Source: Saksenaea vasiformis B4078 (taxonomy: Eukaryota > Mucoromycota > Mucoromycetes > Mucorales > Saksenaeaceae). Taken from it: 52,686 bases of DNA. Location of the stretch: assembly GCA_000697055.1 (NCBI GenBank), contig JNDT01001387.1, positions 1 to 52,686 of the forward strand. Direction: 5' to 3'. Shown here piece by piece: positions 45,643 through 52,686 of the stretch (position 1 is the first letter of the stretch; each line of letters opens with the position of its first letter). The position numbers were made by a program, and so were the translations under genes. Under the pieces are notes generated by a model. That model was not told the DNA's origin and searched no databases. It saw only the letters and a program-made list of their open reading frames with translations.

Positions 45643-48274
45643 TCACAATGCCAAAGATATGGCGTTAATTTTTTGCTTCATCATTTCATATTCGTTCTCA
45701 CTTTCTGCGTATTTCAATTTGAAGTCGATCAGCAAAGTCTCCACTTCTGTCAGCTGATCTTCAAGGAGCGCATTCCGTTCGACAAGGCGTGCATTTTGTT
45801 GTACTGCTTCATCAAATTTTTCCTTCAGGCTACTGTTTTGTATGGTAGAATGTTCAATACGCTCAATGTCAAGTCGTATTTGGTTGATCTCTCTTCGTAG
45901 CTGTTGGTTATCACTATCCGTTCTTGCCATTGATATTTTGTTTTCAATCAATTGCCTTGTTACTTCCTGATGTTCAGCTTGCAACACTTTATATGATTTC
46001 TCGAGCCGTCGTACTGTCTGCGACAATTTCGAATTTTCATTTCGTAACGTATTTTCTTGGGACTGGAGTTTTGCTTCACGAGTGGCGACCGCAGTATATT
46101 GTTTCGAAAGGCGCGTAAGTTGGCGAGATGATATATTAAAACTGTATGTGTCACGGATAAAATTCTCTTCCTCATTCTAAAGGAAAATCAGTATTCAGAT
46201 AAAAAGACTGCGTGATCAACTTGCCTTGTAAGCATCGTACGTGTGATTAGCAAAAAAGTCCAAAAGTGATTCAAATTCAAGGCTGAGAATGATCTGCTGA
46301 TTCCGCTTCATCAGCGCTAGTGCAATATTCAGAAGGAATTGTGAACCCTCGAGAAATACGAGATCGAATACACGAAATACGAGTTCGAAAGGACATCGGT
46401 ACGCAAACACTGTCATAAACCACTGGGATGCATACATTGTCGGTTGGACGCCCTGCGCGTCCAGATGACGGTAAACGTGCGGGAGTTTCTCCTCCAGAAG
46501 CTTTTCAAACTGGAACAGGCGCTCATGAAATGTTTCCAATGCTGGCGTAAAATGACCTCGAAGCCCATACTGATTCATCAGTTTGACCAGAACACAGAAT
46601 GCTTCTTCCTCCGTCATCTATCACACTACTTAATCCAATTTCGGAAATGAATGTTAATATACCTGAAGTAATAGAGAGCCCACTACAAACGGAAGACCTT
46701 GGCAATAACCAACTTGTTGGTCGAATATACTATACGCTTTGGCAACATTAAATAGTGATGCCTGGCCTTTGCCATCTTGCTCTCTGAAGAATTCATGTGT
46801 CGGAAATGTCCTCGAAAGGTCCCTCATAATCACTTTTTCGTGCACGCTATTTCGATGAAGTAACTCCTTATACTCCGTTTCCAGGTATTCATAGTTGTCG
46901 TGAATTTTTGAGAATACCTGCCACAGCGTGCCGCGTAAAGATAGAGGTAACCCGACGCATAGATGATCTCGCACTTTGGCAGTATCGGTTTGCATCATTT
47001 TCTCAGGGTTAGCTACAAGACACGCCAAGAAATCTAATGCATCACCAGTCAGCGTGTCGTAAAAGGGATAATTACAGAAACGTCATACCCCAGTCATAAT
47101 TATCTGTAGTGGTCGCCTTCAGATGCATTAATTTTTGAATTGTTTTTTGCTTGAATGCGGCTTGACCTGGTGAATCGGTGGGGCCATCGTTTCGTTGTGA
47201 ATTACGACCAAACTTCGAAATAAGCATATCGTAATAGCTCATACTGTCATTTGACTGGCGACTCGATGTTTGTGTCGACGATTTGAATATATCAGTTCTA
47301 CGCTTGTTTTGACGTTCTTCAAATATCTGCGAAGGGCAATTCTTATACGCTGGTGGACCATTAGATGTGGAGAAGCCATAGGACGGAGTTAATGGAGACA
47401 CCCGTTTCGAATAAGTGGAGTCGGCTGAGAAAGTGCAAGCACCGGATTGACTACTGATTCCACCGTCTTCTTTCATACTCCCCTTTTGAACAGGATCAGT
47501 TTTGCTATCATGGCTGTCGTTATTCTTTAGCGTAGATGTATCAGACATTGCTATAATAGATTGTGGAACGCTCTGTATCTCCTGTTCTTGATCGACAGCC
47601 TTGTCAAGGTTTCTCAGTTCTTCCGTGGAAAGACGAGCCGTGGTGTCGTGTGATTCAAAAGATTGTATCGATTCTTCCTCATTCTCTGTGACCGAGGGGT
47701 CTACAGCTGGCGTGCTCTGTGTCATAGGTGAAGCAGAACAATCCGGTACCGTTGAAGTTGCTAGAGCCTCACGTTGTTCATTTGCGATGTGACTGATGGT
47801 AGGGGCACTGATAGCTGTATGGTTGGCTGAAGACATGGAGAGACGAATATTCTTGTTGATGGTTGGTGCAGTTATCGCGGTATCTACAGACAGATCCGTA
47901 TCGTCGTCGCTGGAAAAAGAGATGAAATGTTTGCCGCGCACGTGGTGATTTTCATCTGTTCCTTTTTCAGTAAGGTTGGCTTTATGCTGAGTGTTCGTTG
48001 ATGCTATATACTCGTTGGTAGCGGATTCCGCTGGTCGATTGTCGTCGTCTGAAAAATCCGACTCGTCACTGGTATCGTCATCATACTCGTCGTCCGTCTT
48101 GACTTGAATGGTAAAGCCAAAATGATCTAAGAATTCTTTGCTTTCGGGGTGAAGCAAAGCATCATCGACAACATCCATATCATATTCACAAAGAGAAAGG
48201 CAGTCTTCAAGGTCTGATTTGTCTGCCTCATGCAGAGGTTCGTCCGATGCTTTTGGCAATGAGATTGCAGACAT
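45643..48274 (-). CDS. TBC-domain Rab GAP (EVI5/Gyp5-like), 4 exons
   Basis: Exons 48274-47089, 47033-46663, 46617-46225 and 46176-45643 give 827 residues; introns are 55, 45 and 48 nt. The last has a GC donor (AAG|GCAAGT). An in-frame Met at 48403 exists, but MSAISLPK at 48274 begins the coherent acidic sequence. Residues 1-390 are disordered and Ser/Asp-rich. The TBC domain (about 417-620) has both catalytic fingers: IMRDLSR (Arg470) and YCQG (Gln507). Residues about 660-825 form a long coiled coil, the EVI5/Gyp5 architecture. It should accelerate GTP hydrolysis by a Rab (Ypt) protein in vesicle traffic. Which Rab cannot be told from the sequence. Confidence 0.92.
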
Positions 48275-49079
48275 GTTCAGGAAACAGAAACCTGGTGAGT
48301 ATGACGAACTACAGTCACATGTACGTGCGGCATACGATGTCGGTTCAGGGCCAATAAAAAGAAGGCAACAAGCTTTCAACTTGCTTAGAAAAAAACACGT
48401 CAAAAGTCAAAGGTAGATTTCAATATTGTACTTAATAGAAAACTTTGCCTTAGCCATATATTATGCTATGTCAACTCCAAATAGATCTTTCACTGAGGAG
48501 CAATAGGCTTTTGCGCAGAGGAGTAGCTCAATACTCCTCAGCACAATATTGGTGCCAACACAAAGCAGTACTTGGATGACGAAAATACATCCTTAAGACC
48601 CAGTACTTCTATATCCGGCGTCATGCATCAGTGGATTGAAATAGCTGACCTTGTCTGGCCATTCAAGGATGTTTAAAGGAAGCATATTTGCTTATTCCGA
48701 GAAAGTTCTTTAGAAAGAAAACGCAGAGCTCGAAATTTTCATACATATAAAACGGTGCAGACTGCGATTACCAACTCAGATTGGGTGGCTAGGGGTAGAA
48801 TATAATAGTTCAGTCCAGTTTTCCCACTGTGATTGGTTGAAAATAAGTGCGTTCCTCAATCCTCATTGGCTCGCTATATCACATGATCTCTTCTTTCTTC
48901 TCTTACTTCTCTGTGTGTGTGTGTGTGTGCATACATTCACTTATATACTGGCCAGCTTACTTTAGTGTAGCAAATAATCATTCAATCTGACATGGTTTTA
49001 GACCTTATTTGTACCTTCCTAGACTATTCAACGATATGCCTATTCAACTTTGCTATGCCAGATGGGAAGTGAACGAACA

Positions 49080-49120
49080 AAAAGTGCTTACCAGAGCGCA
49101 GCGGAGGTCCAAGCACTTTT
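49080..49120. repeat. 10-bp inverted repeat, 21-nt loop
   Basis: AAAAGTGCTT pairs with AAGCACTTTT. The loop TACC.GAGC..AGCG is related to a second copy at 49195-49216 (TACCGGAGCAAAGCGAGTGG), giving a direct repeat about 106 bp apart. Could be the end of a small mobile element. It lies 0.6 kb left of the Fanzor gene. Confidence 0.55.
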
Positions 49121-49280
49121 CCGAGTAAGCTTCTCCCTACACCTACAAGCACTGATCAAGCATTACCAATAAAAAGTATTCCTTATACAAAGTGTACCGG
49201 AGCAAAGCGAGTGGGCCCTGGATTATACGTTCATCTGATTGGCTCTATATCTCCCCAGACATATCAAGTCCGCCCATTCT

Positions 49281-49352
49281 GCTTAGATTTCTCTTACATT
49301 TCGCTTAGATTTCGCTCAGATTTTGCTTAGATTTTGCTTAGATTTTGCTTAG
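49281..49352 (+). repeat. 11-bp tandem array (GCTTAGATTTT)
   Basis: GCTTAG-type units occur at 49281, 49303, 49314 (one change), 49325, 49336 and 49347, that is at 11-bp multiples. A minisatellite in the Fanzor left flank. Confidence 0.85.
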
Positions 49353-49696
49353 ATCTTTTTTTCTGTAGTGACTCTTAATACCGAAAAGATTGAACACATA
49401 CAAATAGGCAGATAAATTGAATGAAATAAAGATGTCCAACAGTCTCAAAGGATTTTATCGGTTTCCCTTAGTGTTAACTCATACAAACACCACAGAAGGC
49501 AGAACTACACTGTTGCCGTAGCGAAAGTTGCAGCTTGCGAAATGAAGAAATGCTTTTATCTGGAGAAGGAATTTCACCTATCCAAAAAACATATGATCAC
49601 TTTATCACTGAAACATGACATCAATGCTCTTTAAAATGCATGAATGATAGAGGCAATTCTTGAAAACTACCTTTTCTTCCATTTTCCTCTTGCGTG

Positions 49697-52686
49697 ATGA
49701 AGACTCTGAAGAAAAAACACATTGATGAAGGTAAAATTGCGGTAACGACTACTTGTAATTGATTGTTCAAAATAAGATCCCGATAATGACCCGTTACGCA
49801 ATGTAAATTCTGATTCGGCTTCTATAGAGGCCATTGAATGGCTGCGAGGCGTCTGTGCGATTAGTGAGGCGCCTCCCGTTCGGGTGAAAAAAAGAAAAAA
49901 AATAAAACTGCCGAAGAAAAGGAAAAAATTGCAAACCGGAAGAGAGCGGCCAAGTTGGCAGAAGCTATGAAGCATCGTTCTCCGAATGCAAGGGATTGTC
50001 CCACATGCAAGCGGAATGGCGATTTCAGGGCAATGAAAACTCACTCTCGATCCTCTAATACTTTATGTCCGTACCATGTTCCTTCCAAAAAGGAATCAGC
50101 TACCACGGCTTTGGGTAAACATGAGATGTTTACCAGGAAGATTTCTTTGGCTTTGGTGTGCAAAGATAAGAGTCTCATACCAAAAATCGAGAATCTCCAG
50201 AAGTCAATAGGAGGTATATCTCTTCATTGAAACAGGAAAATAAACATATAGTGATCTTTGCTTAGATCTTTCGCAGCAAATCAACTATGTCTCCTCGCTT
50301 TTTATAATCTCTCGCCTAAGTCAAAGAAAGCCAGTGGAACATCACTGCTTTAAACAACAGTTCTTCTACGCATGCGCTCAATTAATCTTGGGCTATCAGA
50401 TTAAATCGTCAGACATGAGCATCGGTATGAAGAAAGATTTACGTGGTATCTACGAAGAATATCAGAAACTGGAGCCGGTTGGAGAAAATAGCGATGACTT
50501 CGGCGGCGATATCATGCATATTGCTTCCCAGATATGCATCGAAATGTCAACTACGTACACTAACCATATTGTTGAAAACTTCGAGTCGCGTGTGATTGAT
50601 TTCGTCAAGCATCGACTGCAGCAACGGCTAGTAAGTTAACCGTGGTAATGGAAGGACGTGTGTTATAAACATGTTATTGTAGCCTGCTGAATCAGCAGAT
50701 TCCATTACGAAACTGGCCAAATTCACTTACGACATTGGTGCAAAAGGACAACCACATTATCCTTACTCTCTTCCATATTGCGATGAGTACATGTCAGCGA
50801 TCCGGAAAGTCCTGAAAGACCTTACAATATCGCCCGATGATCTACCAGTGACCGATGTCTCCCTGTCCGCAAAACCTGAGATGTATTTACCGGTACTTTA
50901 CACGATTCTGGAAGATCTTGAGTCATGGGGCGATCACCCGGTCAGGAAAAATCAAACACTTCCATCGCGAAATTGGCTTAAACAGAAGCTTTACGCGAAA
51001 GCGCCATCGTATCAATCTCTGAACTCTAAAGAAAAGTCAAAACTCATAGGTATCCTTCGTAAGTGTGTTACGGATACAGTGTCATTGCTACCTAAGGTAT
51101 AAAGGCGGGAATCAGTTGGTCAATAATAACATTTTGATAGTTTGATTAATCTATCTGTGGAAGTGCAGCCGTCATCATCTACATTGCAAAAGCAACATCC
51201 ACGCATATGGCGATCCAAGAAAAGATTGAAGGCACTTTCCCGAAAATCTTCCCTGAAGATTGCAGATACATGTCACGACTTACATCGAAGATCATCAGAA
51301 AGGTTGCTCGAGGGAAATTTTCCCCGAAGGCGTTGCCAAAAAGACAGAAGCTATTTTCGTTAACACCGACAACGAAATTTGGTTGGAGATTTATCCAGCT
51401 TGATAGGCAGACTATCGCTTCGCTGATTCCGTCTGTTTCTCAAAAGGGAGAATTGCAAGATGCTTGTTGGGCGATGTTTGATGTTGCCAAGGTTAACGTC
51501 TTCAAGTCATTACAACAGGCGAAAGACTCTACAACCAAGAAGCTATGGAGTGTTTCGACGGATGGATACTCTGTGTCTTTCACTTTTGCTCGCAAGAAAT
51601 TATGTGTGAACGACGAAGATAAACCTGCACCGAAAGAGATGTCGGATTTTGTAGATGACCTGGACAATTATGAGGTAATAGGTGTGGATCCAGGCATAAC
51701 AGATGCCTACGTTGCCAGCAATGGCTGCGATGCTTCTTCCCACGAGATCATCACAGCATCCACCAAGGAGTATTATCATATTGCAAACTACAATACGTCC
51801 AGGTCTATTACAGAACGATGGAAGAAATATTACACCCAAATACAGTCGATCGAGCGCAATATGCCCACAAACAAAACAGCTGACATTGAGCGTTTCAAGA
51901 GTTACATCGGTTATGTTTTGCAATACCGTAGAGATTTATGTGAATTTTATGGCAGGCGTTTCACAAGCCTTCGTTTTTGGAGGTATTTAACAATGCATGG
52001 TCCATATATTATATAACTGACAATACTGAATAGGTACATCGGACGCCAAAAGGCGACAGATGAATTCGCATCAGGCTCATAAACGGAGGCGATAAATATT
52101 TCCAAAAAATACTGTCAACAGATATCGACATCGGCTACAGCGGAGACGAAGAAAGAAAAAGCGCCAGAAGAAGATACATCGGAGAGGGGAACATTTAGGT
52201 AAAACTGAACAACAACAGGCTACTCCCGAGCGCAAAAGGTATTATTCGCACTTACAAAAAAAATTAACGTTCACCATTACCAGCAGCTCCAAATGGGTAC
52301 CAGCAATCCCTTCCAGATGTAAAAAGAAGACCTTAATCGCTTTCGGGAACGCAATGTTCTCTAATACCATGAAAAAGAAAAAAACGGGGATGGCATCAGC
52401 TGTTTACCGCCAACTCAAATGCAAGGAACGTCTTGGTCTCTGCGAGGTTGTAGACATTGACGAATACAGAACATCTCAAATCTGTTCCAGTTGTGGCGCC
52501 AAAGAGTTAAATAATATCATTGGAGCGCTTGGTCAGTCGCTTCACGCAGTACTCATATGTAAAAAATGCAGTATCGTATGGAATCGAGACTGTAACGCAA
52601 GCCGAAATATTTTGCAAGTAGCGCTGTACGAAGCAGTGAACGATGGTAGTTCCCCAGCGCCATTCCAAAAAGTTGCAGGGAAAAAC
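49697..52686 (+). CDS. Fanzor (eukaryotic TnpB-like, candidate RNA-guided nuclease), 3'-incomplete, frame breaks
   Basis: Proposed exons: 49697-49730 (weak, starts MKTLKKKHIDE), 49869-50213, 50266-50630, 50683-51096, about 51225-51982, then 52034 to the window edge. Introns are 51-52 nt, except 138 nt for the first and an unclear join at 51097-51224. N-terminal zinc-knuckle: CPTCKRNG...LCPYH. Core: RuvC-I GVDPGITDA (Asp codon 51687-51689); alternative RuvC-II Glu in DEYRTSQ (52462-52464), while the usual site reads IAFGNA; zinc ribbon CSSCG...CKKC (52483-52569); RuvC-III WNRDCNAS (Asp 52588-52590). Frame changes near 52,060-52,070 and 52,100-52,105 follow EFA and NGGDKYF, which fit the family but sit in different frames. 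Known: Fanzors bind an RNA encoded near their 3' end to cut DNA. That region lies outside the window. Probably a recently decaying mobile-element gene, or intact with sequence errors. Confidence 0.85.

Larger units (their letters stand above)
48275..49696. other. Intergenic region with repeats, left flank of Fanzor gene
   Basis: No gene seen. Structures: an inverted repeat CTGAGGAG/CTCCTCAG around 48,493-48,541; (GT)n at about 48,913-48,929; a hairpin at 49080-49120; degenerate direct repeats at 49089-49110 and 49195-49216; an 11-bp tandem array at 49281-49352. Confidence 0.6.

Noticed and set aside
49281..49352. Possible CRISPR-like array
   Set aside because: The 11-bp units abut without spacers, so it is a plain tandem repeat; CRISPR is not expected in a fungal nucleus.
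49667..50044. Minus-strand 125-codon frame with a Phe-rich hydrophobic run
   Set aside because: It is the shadow of the Lys-rich Fanzor N-terminus; the hydrophobic run is just poly-Lys codons read backwards.

Overview
This window reads as nuclear DNA of an early-diverging fungus, most likely Mucoromycota (Mucorales-like). The genes are monocistronic and lie on both strands. Most carry short GT-AG introns, commonly 39-70 nt. A canonical eukaryotic tRNA-Arg is present, and the repertoire fits: a giant Sel1-repeat protein, a Mei2-like RRM protein, an STK16/Env7 kinase, mitochondrial uS4 and a Fanzor-type gene of the kind known from these fungi. The genus is an inference. All exon models were built by hand by joining splice sites that keep the reading frame; none has transcript support.

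Left end (1-5.3 kb): tRNA-Arg(ACG) beside diverged LTR-like repeat copies in both orientations, including a 22-nt perfect inverted repeat about 2 kb apart and a 16-bp hairpin. 5.4-13 kb: two minus-strand genes, a 5-6 exon Sel1-repeat protein of about 1,580 residues with a myristoylation-type N-terminus, and an 8-exon STK16/Env7-like kinase. 13-19.3 kb is gene-poor, with a MITE-like inverted repeat and coding-like relics. 19.4-25 kb: a long disordered His/Pro-rich protein, convergent with a mitochondrial MidA/NDUFAF7-like methyltransferase, then a four-helix membrane protein.

25-38 kb: an unresolved micro-exon gene, an 11-exon Mei2-like RNA-binding protein, an HSL-type alpha/beta hydrolase, a newly assembled 3-exon small gene, a coiled-coil orphan and another reassembled small gene. 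38-48 kb: an amidohydrolase (LigI/fuconolactonase-like), an acidic small protein, an F-box protein, mitochondrial uS4, a class III Old Yellow Enzyme and an EVI5/Gyp5-like TBC Rab-GAP. There is no operon-like pathway; these are ordinary housekeeping and signalling genes separated by repeat-rich spacers.

Right end (49.7-52.7 kb): a Fanzor (eukaryotic TnpB relative, candidate RNA-guided nuclease) on the plus strand, running off the window. It keeps the RuvC-I Asp, an alternative RuvC-II Glu, a CxxC...CxxC zinc ribbon and the RuvC-III Asp. Its middle has apparent frame breaks, so it is either a decaying copy or affected by sequence errors. This is the most interesting object in the window.
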